Below the pieces are notes generated by a model. That model saw only the letters and a program-made list of their open reading frames with translations. It made no database searches and was not told the DNA's origin. Below, piece after piece: positions 25,601 to 37,243 of a stretch of 64,000 nucleotides of DNA. Positions within the stretch are counted from its first letter, which is position 1. Every line of letters begins with the position of its first letter. The stretch spans positions 20,173,698 through 20,237,697 of the forward strand of contig NC_090134.1 of assembly GCF_040581485.1 (NCBI RefSeq), written 5' to 3'. The DNA is from Linepithema humile (lineage: Eukaryota; Arthropoda; Insecta; Hymenoptera; Formicidae). The translations under genes and the position numbers were made by a program.

Positions 25601-28600
25601 CGTTTCGGGAAGTGCATTCGCGACACGCCGTCTGCGTTCAAATGAGCTACGTTTTTGCCGGACGTATACGACCTATTGTTCATCACCGTGCGCGTTGTCT
25701 GTGCCTTCATTTTCCCGCGATTTTATACGAAAGTGAGAATGAAGTTTCTCATGCATCTTAACGAGCGCCGCTGGGAAGTGGGTCGGATTGGTTAATTTCA
25801 AGATCACGGCGAAAAGGTTGCTCTCTGTGACCATGCGTCGTGTTATTTTAACCGTAGCTTTATGTCCCCTTGTTTTCTTATCTCTCAAACGTAGAAACTG
25901 TGAAATTAAAGTGCTTCTTACATTCGCTTTTATCCGGAAAGATTTTGTGTAAGATGTGAGATTTGCATTTTCACCTTTATGTAGCATCTCATTAACGCTA
26001 AATGCACTCGTCTGCTTTATGCTAATTGGCGCTAAATAAAAGTGAAAATGTATATCGCGAATGTATAAACCTAAAATTTTATTATCAAAAGTATTCGTTA
26101 CGGAAATTAATTACGATTGCTCTTTAATTGATTTCTCATTTTTTATCGGAATTACGGAGGTGACAAAAAATATATATCGAATCGTTTCTCTTGATGAACG
26201 GAGATCCTACCTCGGGTTATTACGTTTCCACGTAGACAATGGTGAGCAGTTAAACCGTGTAATCAGTAATGAGTTTACGGTTCGTTAGTTACCAATTAAA
26301 ACTGATTCATTGACTTCGTCCTAAGAGCCCGGTTATTATTCTATTGTCACGATTGGGCTGTAACGGTAGCGTCTACTACATTTGCGGCTGAATATGATAT
26401 CCGTGCACATCATACTTGCGGCTACACACTCACGCATCTCCCGGATTATCAGCAACGCCGTGTATATTTAAAGAAATTCAGAATTCCTGGTAATCGTGGT
26501 AAGAGCCGCGAGATTCATAATTGGCACAATTTACTATGACATGTTCGTACGATCGCAGCACCGACGCAGCGTCTACTTCGCGTATTACACGTCAGCTGTA
26601 ATAATCGCAAGCGAAGCGTTGTATGCAATACGACACGTGCATCCGTCTCTCAGTCGATTAACAGCACAAAGTCAGCGCTTATTATCAGGCATCGTATTTC
26701 CGGGATTCGGTACAGAAATAGGAATGCGCCGACTATCAGGTGTTTTTAAATTTGCATAAAATCGTGCTGTTTCTTGCTTTAAAAATAGCAACGAGTTAAT
26801 ACTCCCGCAAGTAGGTCAGTCCTTTATTCCTGCAACTTTTTATAAAATCGATCAATTTATTGGAAGTTCTATGTTCGTATCGACATGATATCTGATATTT
26901 TTTTAAAAATAAGGTAGATTACAATATTTAAAAAAATATCACGTTGAAGAGAAAAATACTCAAAAAGCAGATATTTTTAAAACGTTTCCGTTTTAAATTT
27001 TTACAATATTTTTTAATATTTTAGATTAATAAAAATATCAGTAAATCTTATGATTTTATATTTTTTCTCGAAATGTTAAGATTGTGGTCCTTCCGTTTTA
27101 TGTAATTTAACTTTGATATTTTCTCTAAGAACGAGCAGAAATTTCGAAATTGCAGGTTTCGTGCAGAAATTTCGAAATTGGGGATTTCATGCAGAAATTC
27201 CGAAGTTATACGCTCATAATCGTTTGCTTTCCTGTGGTCGATTTTCCCTTTCGCTTGTAGAATTAGAAATTATTCGTGGCCCGCTTCTGTTCCGTTGTTC
27301 ATTGTAAATTCCAACGACGCGTTACCAGTATTTTTACACGTACAATGACCTTTTATGGGGAGAAGAATATTCAGCGAAAGTGTCATTGCCGTCGGCACGT
27401 CCGCCGCTTTCCCCGCCATTTCCTGCAGATTTGGTCCTATTCATTTAACTCTCATATTTTTCTCATAAAGTCGGAAATTTACGCGTTGATGTATCTGCCA
27501 GAAGAATCATCTTTCAATTGGACGCGCGCTCCGGAGAAACTGCGATTCTTCATGGTCTTCGTTATCCTGCAACTTGAATAGCGTCGGTAATCATGACGGA
27601 AGTTGATTTTATCCTGTACGTCACGTTACTGGCATACTTCTGATAAGCTGGTTAACAGACTATTATTTAAATTTAAGCAAAAGACAATATGATTCTCAAT
27701 CGACATTAATAAATTGCCATTTTTACGATGGTTTATAAGAATTTACAGGAGTTCACGAGGAAACTCATTTCGCGTAACGTCGCAAAAATGCAGATCTGGA
27801 AAAAAGCCGTGTCGTGTGAACCGCAACGCGCGAGAAAAGAATGCCGTTATGGTGAAAATTGATTCATCATTGACGTGTCGCATCGAATTCTTAATGAAGT
27901 AACGGTTAAAGAAATTAATGTCATCTGCGAAGGCGTGCTGTGCTTACCGCACAAGAAGGGCCATTGTGCTGAGATTCATTGGCTGGTAGTTCGAAGTCAG
28001 GATGCCTCATAAATTTTCATTAGAACGCCTTATTTTCGCGCAGGCATCCTGCTTTTTTCGACGTGTGTGCTAATCATCATAACAATGTAACCGCTGCCGA
28101 CAGGCGAAGACTAAAGAAATGCGGTGACGTACTTTCCGGGATGTTTTTTCTAAAATGTAATAAAACGCTTCTCTGCGATTTTGATGAGATATGCATGTTA
28201 TCGAATAGATAAATATATTATTTTCTTTTCTTTTCTTGTAAATTACAAAACTTTTAATTACAGTTCCGTCTAAATTATTCTGGAATTTCCTAAGAAGCAA
28301 AGTTAAATCTCTCTCTTTTTTTTTTGCTGTGTAATCTCGCGGATGATTCGCCGCCGGGTTCGCATCGTTTCGTAATACTCATTCGATCGGCGTTTTCATT
28401 GCTGACAAACAGGAAACACAACGCGTGCAATGTCGAGGTAACACTTCAAAAGAATGCATTTAACCGTGTCTGGCTTTAAAACCTGATATCAGATTGCGAA
28501 TATTCCACGTCATTTTTTTCACCTTCTGCAATTTTTTCCAACGAAATATGCCTTCGAGAAGAATGCTGCGTAGTTCAGAATGAAGTATAGACTGCACGCG

Positions 28601-31600
28601 CGAAGTAGAGAAACGATCTGGTAACAAACAACCGGAAGCATTCTTTGCCAGAGAATTGATCTAATTTACTCCAAGTGGCATAAAATTGAAGTACATTTCA
28701 ATTGAGTTACATTTTCTTCGCATTGAGCTACCGCGATATATCTTTGCCGATCGTTACATTCACTCGAGGCATACACTCGACCGACGGGGACTATGATTGT
28801 TCCCGGATCTCTAAAAATGAGGTAAATCCTAGAAATAAAAAATAAAAACCGATGCGGTGGATGAATTTTAAAGAGACGGCCCGTCGGACTCTTGCTAATT
28901 TTACAGGAATCCGGATTCCGATCGCGGCCTTTGATGCCGCAATTGCGAGGCGAAAACACGCGAATACTTTTTGTTTAGAGTTCGCGATCTTTTCGCCATG
29001 GGAAGTTAGCATTCCGGTGTTGGCGTTCGGGCCAGCCCGCGCCGTCGCCACTGCGGTGTAAGGCCTTTCCAAGTCATCGATACATGGGCGAGTGTAACGA
29101 GTACACACCGGCAAAGTGTGGCTGGCACACGGTCCCTTTCTTATTTCTCCTACGAGCCACGCCTAGCCCCGCTTGCCCCGTGGAGCATTTCGCGCGTACC
29201 CTTCACCGCAACTGTGCAACAACCACACACGCTCTCAGGCAGGAGGAAAACGTGGGCGAGGGAGTGAGAGGGGAAGAGTTTGGCATCGATATACCTAGAC
29301 CGCCGATGGTATCGCTTGTTCGGGCGCAAAAGGAGGCGATTTTAGCCCGCTCTCGTTTCAGCCGGCTTCTCCCGGCGTATCGGTGCGAAAGTAACAATTT
29401 CAGCTCCGTAGATCGCGCGCGCGATAATAATGCCATACACGGGAAACGCAATGAGAGCTATCGCATATTCGACGGAATGTTATCATTAATACGCGTGCGT
29501 TCGGCGCGGAGGTACGAATAGCAATTAGTAATTAGGCGGTTTCGCTAGCGCGAGATTTACGTAACGCATCGCGTACGGTGTTTAATGATGTTCCGTTCTG
29601 TTCGGGAAAATTGAGAACTTTCCTGCGGCAGGAATGATGGCATTATGTGTTTAACTCGTATGAGGTAAAACGCGCGCGATTCATGTAGCTTTTATAATTC
29701 TGTGCTGCTAGAGGTGTAGAATTTTCCAGATGAATAAGTACCGTGGTTTTGCGAGCGATTTCTCTCGCTCAGCTATTTGACTTTTCATTCAGCGTCTCGT
29801 ATTTATTTTTGCGCCTAGTTTGTTGAAATAATTGAAGAGCTTCATCAAACGCAATTCTAGAAAATTCTCGCGAGCTCGAAACGCGTTAATTATCTTGTAA
29901 AAAGTGATCTCAATTATAGCGACTATTTTTTGCTTTCGGTGCTGCAAATAAGCATGAGTGCGAATGCTAATGCGATCATAAATATGACAGCAGTATTTTT
30001 ACCTGCTTTCGCGCGTTATTCCTTTATTTATATGCATATTTTAATGCGGTTCTTCCGATTGTATGCATTTCTTCGATTAGATATCCCACGCATTTTTTAT
30101 ATCCCAGCTAAAAGCGACGTCTTAAAAAATAATCCAAACACTTTGGAAGTATAAAAGTTTGCTGCGAATCTGCATATATTCAAAGTAAGGGCGCCTAGAA
30201 TACGATTATGAATGAGTCACTGACTCTTATTCAAACAGAGCGCCTTCGTGGAAGCGGCATGCGACAATCTTATAAATAAATTAACATTTATTTTCATATG
30301 TCATTATTTTTATCAATATCGTATTCATTCTATATCGCAAAGTCGACAGGTTTTTGACAGGCTATTTTTAAATCGGAAAAGCAGCACTATACGCGACAAA
30401 GGATTTATTTTTATATCTCGGTGCCAGAAAGCTGTTGATTGACGATCGACTGCATTCCGACTGCACTTTTTGCGTACAGATAAACGACCATATTTATTAC
30501 GATCTATATTTATTTCACGACCCGCTGATCTCACCGCAGGATATTGCGACAATGATCTCCATATATCAAGCGGAGGAAATATGATGTCTATATATAAAAA
30601 GCATGATAAATGCGTATATCACTCCGCTGCGTAATATTCCGAAAGAGTCAAACGACTCCTTCCGAAATCTATTCTCGGTCGTTTGGATTGCGAGACGGAT
30701 CTGCAACGTAACGTACCGAAGTAGAGTCAAAATTGTGAACAATCACAGACTTGTGAATCACCAGTTTTGTTTTCGACCAGCCTGAAAATAATCAGGCGTA
30801 AGCTTGACGCGGTGAACAGACCGTACAGCCGATGCTGCTCGCGTGCCGTGTAGGTGTTTGTAAAGAAATTGTTCTCAGTACCGCACCTTTATCAATTAAT
30901 GTCACATCCGTCTTGGAAATAATTGCGACACCCTCGAATATAACGGATATAATTTGTAGCATTAAAATTTATGGTTTCAATTTCTCCCGTGAGACTTTTA
31001 TCGCAAATTAGATATTGTGCTATTACTTTGTTCCCGCGCGAATCATTAGGGATGCAAATGCGCCTTGCTGACAGTTTTCACAGTGCAGAACGATCTAATT
31101 AAAGCCTTTCGACTGCTTAAGATATAAAATCACAATTACAAAAATATTAAAATGAAATATAAAAAAGTGAAATATTTTTATAAATTCTTTTTAACAGCGT
31201 ATTGCTGATTAGGCTGCAAAGAAGAATTATTAGTCTACAAATATCTTTTAAACTCTTTTCGTGGCAGAATCAACAAGAGGTAAACAAGTTTAATTTTCGA
31301 AACGCGAGGCGTATCCGTTCGTTATTGTATCTTACGTAATTGGTATTATAAATGTGACTCGACAATAATTGCTGGCAATCGGAATCTTTGATGTGAAAGA
31401 TCAACACGTTCTTGTATTCTTAATAACTTGATTGAATTGTAGCGACATTGGCGTGCGTGGCATGTCATCCTTGCGGCTGCCTACTCATTAGGATGATGTA
31501 AGAAGCATTAATGAATCTTCCGATCATTATTTGTAGAATCAAAGCGTCTCATCGAAACCGTTTTTCCACGGATCTAATACAAACGTTCTTTTGTATCGTA

Positions 31601-34600
31601 GAAGCGGCCGTGTTTGTAACGGAGGGCCTGTTCGCAAAGATACTGAATGGCGGTTGTAGTAATGGCTCTTTTTTTCTTGCGATTACCGCTATGCTGGCAT
31701 TATTCTCGGCAACTCTGATATTATCCGGCTATAGAATATTCGTATAACTGTGAGTTGATTATCCTCGGTGTACGGTAGAAAAAGTCGTATACTTCGCCAA
31801 TTAGGTAATCCAAGCAACTTAAGCTTCAGTTCGAATGATTGTAATGATTATAATTTATCGTGGAATTATTTCGACATATTTTACTACTTTAACGGAACTG
31901 ATTGCGCTCGGCAAAATAACCGCCGTAACATTCGCGGCGGGCAGTGTAATTAATCAGCCGATGATTATTCCTCCCGTTATGCGCGTTCATTAAATCGGTA
32001 TCGCAGGAATGTAATACGCGATCCGTCCCGCAATTAAACGATAGAATTTTTGCGAGCGCTCTCGCCGCAGCATGCTTCATGGAGGAACTAAACGCGGAAC
32101 TGGATTGCGCGAGATAATAAATCGGCGCGATTCACGTGGCGACGTCGTGAAAACGGTTTCTCGGATACACTTGAATTTCTGGCCGCTGACTTCCTCGAAG
32201 AGACCCGGGATCGCGTAGCGTGACGCTCAGTCTATTAATCATGTGTGACACATTCTTGAACTTCCATTCAGAGAATTGGAAGAAAACAGATTTCAATTGT
32301 CTTATTTAATATATTCCATATTTTCGCGTTATTCGATTGTATTGTTTATCGATACATTGCGTGCATCCATCATTTTCGCGTCGTCCTACAATGTTATTCA
32401 ACAGGACAGATTTAATGAGACTGACGATAGCAATTATCTCAACGCAATTCCTTTGTCGGGTTGCACTCGCCGCGTTTATCGCAGAATCGTTGCCGCATCT
32501 CAGATGAATCATCCTAATTCAACGTTCTCAGACAGGTCGCGTGGAAGGTCTTCTGCGCGAGATTGGCGCGGGAAAGGACTCACTTTGCGAAATTAAAATT
32601 GTGCCACAGAATTATATGAGCGCTCAATTAAAGGACAGCGTCCGGCGTAGCAGATGTCAATTGCGCGCTTCTTTGTCTTTGCGTTCTAATGACGACGTTT
32701 CAAGCGTGGCATCCTTTTCCCGTGCGCCGACCTTGCCGCCCCCATCATTTCTGCCACCCTTACGTAAGCACAATTATTTCACGTGGTAAATCCGACTGAA
32801 TTCGTCGCACGAAGCGCCGTTGCATCTCTTGCGCGGAGCGCGCGAGCGCGCGCGCGCGCGCGACCTCGGTGCGGAAATCGTGCTTTTGTTGAAACGCGAC
32901 TCGTTTCGCCCACGCGAGATGATAATGATTGTTGCGGATTGGAAAAACAAGCGATATTTCCTCACGTGATTTTCACGTGCAAAATTATTATATCGTGGTA
33001 ATGAAAAAAAAAAAAAACATACAACTCGCATGCTGCATGTATCCCGAATAAATGAATTTTTAATGGGATCTATTTGTCATGACGTGACGCGATATAAACT
33101 TATTGTTAGCAGAGAAGGTTGCAACACATTACATAAATCACCCTGTAGGTGTTAGACATCGTCGATGCTTGCAACGCACGTTATTCCTAAATGAGGAGTT
33201 AAACTGCTCTCGGGTTTTTCTCACGAACTGCGCAAATTAATTTCTGAACTTCAAAAATTAATTTTTGCTAATAAAATAGAGCGAGGTTTCTCTTTCGAAA
33301 AGTGTTATTTAATTAAAACCAAGTTTATCAAATAAATTCGTCTATTAAGAAACAAGTCTAAGAGAAATTCGAGTGATTTATAATGCGTCTTACAAAACAA
33401 GTTGCGGAAAGGCGAAAGAAATGTGATATCCCCATTTCTCTCGTTTGCGAAGCAAGTGAACAATGATTAGCGGCACGGCGTGAATATACTGTCTACGTGA
33501 ATTGTCTCGACGATAGAAATCACAAATCACGCGCGGGACATAATAAGTGCGCGGTAAGGCGCGGTCGCACGTTGAAGGCGATCAAGGAAACGATTTAATT
33601 TCGTGCAATGCGGAACACCGCCTATGCGAGGGACCCTACAAAGACGCGATATGTCGCGCATAAATCAGGAGAGCAGTTCGGACGCTGACTCGAATGTGCA
33701 TCGCGAATCGCTTGGCATCGCGCTTTCTAACGTGACCGGAATTACGTGAAATTCACGGCGCGCGCGTTATCGAACGGATAACGTCGCGGAAAAACAACCG
33801 AGAATTTGCATTGGAATGCGACGGAGGTACTGAGAGCGGCGAAATCGCGGTGATTCGCGGGAATCTGATCGGCCGACGTGACGATCGGATTTTCACATTT
33901 GCTGCAAGTGATTCTAACGGTTGCAATCAGACGCGGACCGATGCACATAATCGCGCGCATACGCACGTAGAGGGATGCGATTTGCATAAAACGCTTGCGG
34001 TGTCGCTTGCTGCTCCACATTCCTGACTGCGTTTACAGCGCGGCAAGGTCCTCCCTTACTTTTATCAAGGATTTTTTGCCTTTATCAAGGATGAAAAATT
34101 CTCCGTCGGTCCTTGGGAATACTCGATTCCCAATTAATAGTGAACGTTCGTGCCGTGTTAATGCTCAGCATTAATCAGGGTGAACGTCAATTACGACAGA
34201 CAGTGTCTGTATGGTAGACATTAATAAAATTAATTTATCGTTTCCGTACAGGAAGTACGCTAAAATGAAATAAGACGTAATATTGCCGTATCGATATCAA
34301 AAAGATCTATAAACTACATAATTTTGATTTATGAATTTATTTGAGTGATATTGCTAATAATATACAGCAGTTTTAAAACAGCATGAATAGCGCGGATTAC
34401 AATGTTTTTCTGAAACAACGTAAATAATTCTTATGTAAGGCATAAAGGTAGAATCGCCTTTCAAGAAATCGAATGAATTCACTCTGAGGTAACGCCCCTA
34501 CATCATTCGCGAATTTACGGAGCATAGCAGCAGTCTTTCTACCGCGTTCTAATATAATGCATTGACTAGCTCTTACATAATTCGAAAGTGCTCGTGATTT

Positions 34601-37014
34601 TCGCGCTATATGCCGAATTAATATAGCGGTAATTAAAGCGTTAATACCCACTGAGCAAGCTAAATGCTCAAGGATTAACGCAACAATCGAAACTTCTTGC
34701 TCCATTTTTTTGCATAACAATCGTTGATCAATTAATCTTTTAAGATAATTAATTTATGAAAATATTGAAAAAGTTTTTTAATTTATTTTTTATTCTATTA
34801 GAACGTGCATCATATCATTTGATAAGTCTAGAACTTAACTGCGATGCATTAAAATCTTATACTCCAAAGTTCTAGATCATTTCTTTCTTTAAAATATGAT
34901 TTCAATGCAACATTTATTAATTTCGTAATTTCGTAAAAAATTGTTAAGTCAATTATTTTATATTAATAAAATTAATATACAAATATTCACAAACGTTTTT
35001 TTAAGATTAAAATGTTCTATTTATTTTTATCGTATTTATTGCGCGTAAAAAAATTTTAGATAGTTTTCTAAGAAACTCCGGATAAATTGATAGAAGTTTT
35101 ATAGAAATCTATTATCCTAATCAAATTGAGAACCTACGTCGTATCTTTTAAAGTTCAATAAAAGTGACTCTACTTCTCTCCGCGTGTCTTGTTATTACGT
35201 TATCCCCCGCCTTACTCAATTACTGGCAAGGAGTCGGTGCGCGTTATGATCCCTCACGATTATTTCCCCGGTAATCGTTTTTCGCGGAACTTTAGATATT
35301 TACGGTTTTCGGCGAGCGATTACGCAGTTTGGCGCAGGGTTCCTTTCTACTTCTGCCACTGTCCCACGGTACCCACCGGGCAGGCACGTGACTAGCTAAC
35401 ACGCGAGACACGTGTACGCATGCCAGACCTACTAAACAGTCAAGTAGGTCTAACCACGACTGAAGGCAAGGAAAAGTGGGGAAAAGGACTGCGAAACCAG
35501 CCGGACAGTATATTTTATCCACTGTGTCGCGGAATACGGTGCAACCTTGGCAAATGCGTCAGTAAAACCCCCACCGCTAAAAAAAGATTATATGATATTC
35601 GTTAAAGCGGCGGAAATTATGTCGAAACTAGTCTCACTCATTTCAAGAAAACTTGGGGGGAAGACTTGCGTAACAATAAAAAAAAAAGGTTCAAAACGAT
35701 ACAACTTCGCATTCATGTCTTATTGAGCAATCGCGTCTTGAATCACAAATGGGAAATTATTCCTACATACAAGTCACTTGTTCAAATTGCAAATTGCAAT
35801 GTATTTGTAGGTAGAATTGGTTTCGTATCCCATTCAGCTTTGCTCTGAAAACTTTCTTCAATAACAAGATTTCTATATGCGTCTATGTACTTATTGTACT
35901 ATGTACTTTTTGTACACGTTAAAATTTGTCTTTCTTTTATCCTTGCAGAAAATTTGGCGCCATCCGAGCTAAAGAAGTTGAGAAATAAACAGAGAAAACA
36001 GCGTAGAAAGGCCGAATTGGAGCGGCAGCAAGCTGCCCAAGCTCAGGAAAAAAGAGAACAGCACAACAAATCTCGACAGCAGAACGACCCTGATCTCGAA
36101 CAGCCCACATTAGATGAATTAATTCCGGAAAAGCTGGAGAGGGTTGGTATAAATTATGTATAGCGGAATAAATATCACCTTCTATAAATTTAAATTAATC
36201 TTGAAATGGAACGAAAGAATAACTATTGAACACTTATAAACACAAGCTACTAAATATATTTTTCAGATCGAGGATCCACTGGAACAAGCAATAAAGTTTC
36301 TGCAGCCCTTACAGGAATTGGCGTCGAATAAAATAGAGACGCATCTTATGGCTTTCGAAATATATATCCGCAAAGGTAACTTATGTGTACATTTAACAAT
36401 GCATGCACGTCGAATTGCAAATTGTAGATGGAAATGGATTATTATTTCATTTCGCGAAATCGATTGTTCGGCACGAGATAGTAAAGTAGTCTGTTTCTCT
36501 TACAGGCCGTACTCTCCTTATGCTACGCTCAATAAAACGTGCTCACAGGCTGGACGCGAACGATCCAGACCTACATACGTGCTTGGTGCGTTTTCTGTTG
36601 CACATCAACAAATCGCCGCTGGAAGGAGCGGTGGGCGAGGTTGTAAAACGTCAAACTGCCGGAATCTTCTCCAGTACCAAGGCCGCTCCATTGAACGCTG
36701 AGTACATGAAGAAGAACAGAAATTCGCTGCCGCATCTGCTGCAAGGCGCGAGGATGTTATACGTTCTGGAGCCGTCCGCGCAGACGAAGGCGCTGTCCCT
36801 CGTGACGAATATTGAGGAACTCGAAGATGTAACGCTGCAAAACTGCACGAAGGTCCTGGAGGCGCTGCGCAACGGCGATTTTGGACACTGCGATGATACG
36901 ATAGCCGATTACATGGCGAAATGCCACGCGCGGTTCCCGTTCGCCACTGCATTTCGGCCGCCCGAGCCCAAAACTAATAATCATCAAGAAAAAGAGAACT
37001 CGATCAAGAACTGA
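4674..37014 (+). CDS. NAA15: N-alpha-acetyltransferase 15, NatA auxiliary subunit (Nat1/NARG1)
   Basis: Eleven coding exons join in phase: 4674-4730, 5021-5368, 5509-5643, 5737-5881, 5961-6218, 6321-6631, 6742-7023, 7103-7316, 35949-36142, 36267-36375 and 36506-37014, giving 853 aa (human 866). The start ATG at 4674 opens MPSSNPLPPKENALFKRIL, the family N-terminus. TPR-like helical pairs run through roughly residues 20-560 (for example YDEAIKCYRNALKWDKDN and PTQRASWIGFAISYHL). A basic stretch beginning SELKKLRNKQRKQRRK at about residue 588 precedes LIPEKLERIEDPLEQAIKFL and IETHLMAFEIY. NAA15 scaffolds the catalytic NAA10 subunit and anchors NatA at the ribosome exit tunnel for co-translational acetylation of Ser, Ala, Thr, Gly, Val and Cys N-termini. 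Odd points: the intron after residue 583 is 28.6 kb and holds another gene, and the donor after exon 9 (AGG|GTTGGT) is weak. AATAAA follows at 37238-37243. Confidence 0.96.
7931..7936 (-). terminator. Candidate poly(A) signal for the nested gene
   Basis: AATAAA on the minus strand (plus-strand TTTATT) about 360 nt downstream of the stop codon of the nested gene. It is the first good hexamer I noticed on that strand. Cleavage is not shown. Confidence 0.3.
8297..11500 (-). CDS. Secreted Pro/Tyr/Thr-rich extracellular (cuticle- or mucin-like) protein, nested in NAA15 intron
   Basis: One uninterrupted 1067-aa frame on the minus strand. I start it at the ATG at 11500, which follows a strong acceptor (TTATTTTCAG), implying an upstream non-coding exon; an ATG at 11521 is in frame but would lie in that intron. 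Residues 1-28 look like a signal peptide, with hydrophobic core LPLAIVLIATC. Residues about 125-193 form the most ordered block (KYGLIQNEIYGERPKRPGI, NPEVPKDTIDNLGGL, EEIWLAENHVLVL). Then come Pro-rich and Thr/Ser/Lys-rich low-complexity stretches with many YY and PPP motifs, a Gln-rich patch, and a repeated motif VNYR.P.PP..P..EFI at about residues 894 and 992. The C-terminus is basic. There is no chitin-binding R&R motif, no cysteine-rich domain and no transmembrane helix after the signal. I infer an extracellular matrix or cuticle role but do not recognise the family. The exon is far more GC-rich than its surroundings. Confidence 0.85.
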   Translation of the reverse strand: MTHLALFLRRLPLAIVLIATCTTITESSTDRERRHVGTEGSSHRSGKEHASGTSSTKSNNEITAEPGRKVSHHLIGGHLRVDTKSRDGGEPLWDDGILMSAAGNGKEGKNVRGGGGGDDEDEKKTLSQQVKEGKYGLIQNEIYGERPKRPGIISYLGNPEVPKDTIDNLGGLGEEEIWLAENHVLVLRGGNFPEHEQDGQQQTDGGANWPPIDDYKAPQRQVKIPARPRVPPPFPVQLTDGGPVQIIGPNGTAENIGNSTAFDHGADPLYTKGVLPGEDPFFAITPNGTVFAPDLGPPRNVSVEEKSSRGSERKEAKPELQPPAGFPPFYHAIPPGAVFVPPPSNQSDYDEEDQSIYYPPPYSFYYPQDNTTAVPPGPLVPGIILPPPPDFFSALDDKKTTTKKYTKRPETTPSSPKQRPTYLPPRKITTKQYKTSTVLPNSVTKITSSSSITTKTSYDRSTTIKNATSTFAPKRTVEITTKTPGKPHTLENTEKYTISPIIGNQVSEATTQQKGWSTLTSKTIPVLAYYPSTTQPSLERHVEVTPASVKSIITTSQPGRSSSHASYYFYEESTDENSGGTASPPPVYYETTTTKPPSYYSVEASRPQQAEQKKHYYAVETIAPVETPTKDYKVKLIDSIVKNSHTFQYADDAEVTKFQAGPPRDQGQRMLADEAPVFYQPAARPNHVPLQTYYTTPKPQTYYRQSTRPKPIYQYSFQIADYSKRGNQGSLYRREQQPQQQQNAQYSEYQDIKSGNQQYDYEDIEDSPRQPPPRKRVLYKTQHPVYPTSTAYPIVDTTSNPQHAYFTQQDEKLLDDVTKEYFTIFGKKLPDGGSTTPIYGKSSSVTEKPAHGVNAYAPNVYNTGQPVTYKTPNVKVHYGDQSERPFSLKDDTLVNYRRPLPPLEPESEFIEVIAPKPQPQPSPLPSYRLSEGYRVQNQRVQQHNRPTSRYRLPGTIQTTSGHANNFVPLSESREELEEDVGEPASLFEDIDVNYRNPRPPVNPDAEFIDPVTVQDNPNAYFAYRLPGDVGHFYFLTPQAITQRQDQSGGYVYPKPRGPRLRRRPANV
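17992..18012 (+). repeat. Poly(A) tract
   Basis: Twenty-one consecutive A after an A-rich GAAAAAAG lead-in. It could be a mononucleotide repeat or the tail of an old retroposed element. I saw no retrogene body or target-site duplication next to it. Confidence 0.6.
20747..20766. repeat. Perfect 20-bp palindrome
   Basis: AGCTGTGCAGCTGCACAGCT equals its own reverse complement over all 20 positions, with no spacer. The centre is CAGCTG, a class A E-box core. It lies in NAA15 intron 8, about 9 kb upstream of the nested gene on that gene's strand. Confidence 0.85.
21391..21433 (+). repeat. CGCGA/CGACG pentanucleotide-type repeat in a CpG-dense patch
   Basis: A run of CGCGA units with small slips, inside a GC- and CpG-rich patch of about 800 bp (roughly 21050-21850) surrounded by AT-rich intron. 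Overlapping ORFs on both strands here follow from base composition and are not called as genes. The patch could be a promoter or enhancer, for instance a distant first exon of the nested gene, but that is a guess. Confidence 0.7.
27135..27218 (+). repeat. Three-copy 28-bp minisatellite
   Basis: Units begin GCAGAAATTTCGAAATTG at 27135 and 27163 and a more diverged GCAGAAATTCCGAAGTTA at 27191, with an exact 28-bp period. Each unit contains the palindromic core ATTTCGAAAT or a variant of it. Located in NAA15 intron 8. Confidence 0.8.
32846..32862. repeat. (CG)n dinucleotide run
   Basis: Seventeen bases of strictly alternating G and C, preceded by a near-perfect alternating stretch. Long CG runs are rare in methylating genomes and can adopt Z-DNA. 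Confidence 0.75.
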
Positions 37015-37237
37015 TCCAGGCACGCGCTATTGCAGCGTCGTCACTGAATCGCTTATCGTAGTTAGGCGAGTCAATCAATCGAGAAATGAGGTGCGGAACG
37101 TTCTGGTCTGCGCTAGAGGATTAGCTCAGTTAATATCATTACATTTTGTTGGCTCAATACCTTAAAAAGTGGTTCAAAATCACCTTTTCAGTGTTGAAGC
37201 AAAAAGATGCAAAGATATCAACCGAAATGACTAATTG

Positions 37238-37243
37238 AATAAA
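37238..37243 (+). terminator. Poly(A) signal AATAAA, NAA15
   Basis: Canonical hexamer 224 nt downstream of the NAA15 stop codon. Later AATAAA copies exist, so longer 3' UTRs are possible. Confidence 0.55.

Larger units (their letters stand above)
7317..35948 (+). other. Giant intron 8 of NAA15
   Basis: Donor ACTG|GTGAGT after 7316 and acceptor CTTGCAG|AAAATTTGG before 35949 join to give T-E-N-L-A-P in frame, as expected for the family. Every other NAA15 intron here is about 75-300 bp, so this 28,632-bp intron is exceptional. It contains the antisense gene at 8297-11500. From 11501 to 35948 I see only short chance ORFs, AT-rich filler, scattered CpG-dense patches (such as 21050-21850), simple repeats and small palindromes, with no further NAA15 exons. 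Confidence 0.9.
21851..35948. other. Distal part of NAA15 intron 8, no gene found
   Basis: About 14 kb with no exon I can defend on either strand. It holds a three-copy 28-bp tandem repeat at 27135-27218, a CG dinucleotide run at 32846-32862, and short palindromes such as GTGACGGC/GCCGTCAC at 23683-23707. ORFs of 60-145 codons overlap freely in several frames and show no recognisable domain. Confidence 0.5.

Noticed and set aside
31511..31747. 78-codon hydrophobic ORF resembling a small membrane protein
   Set aside because: One isolated ORF in intron sequence with no codon bias or homology; hydrophobic runs arise easily by chance.
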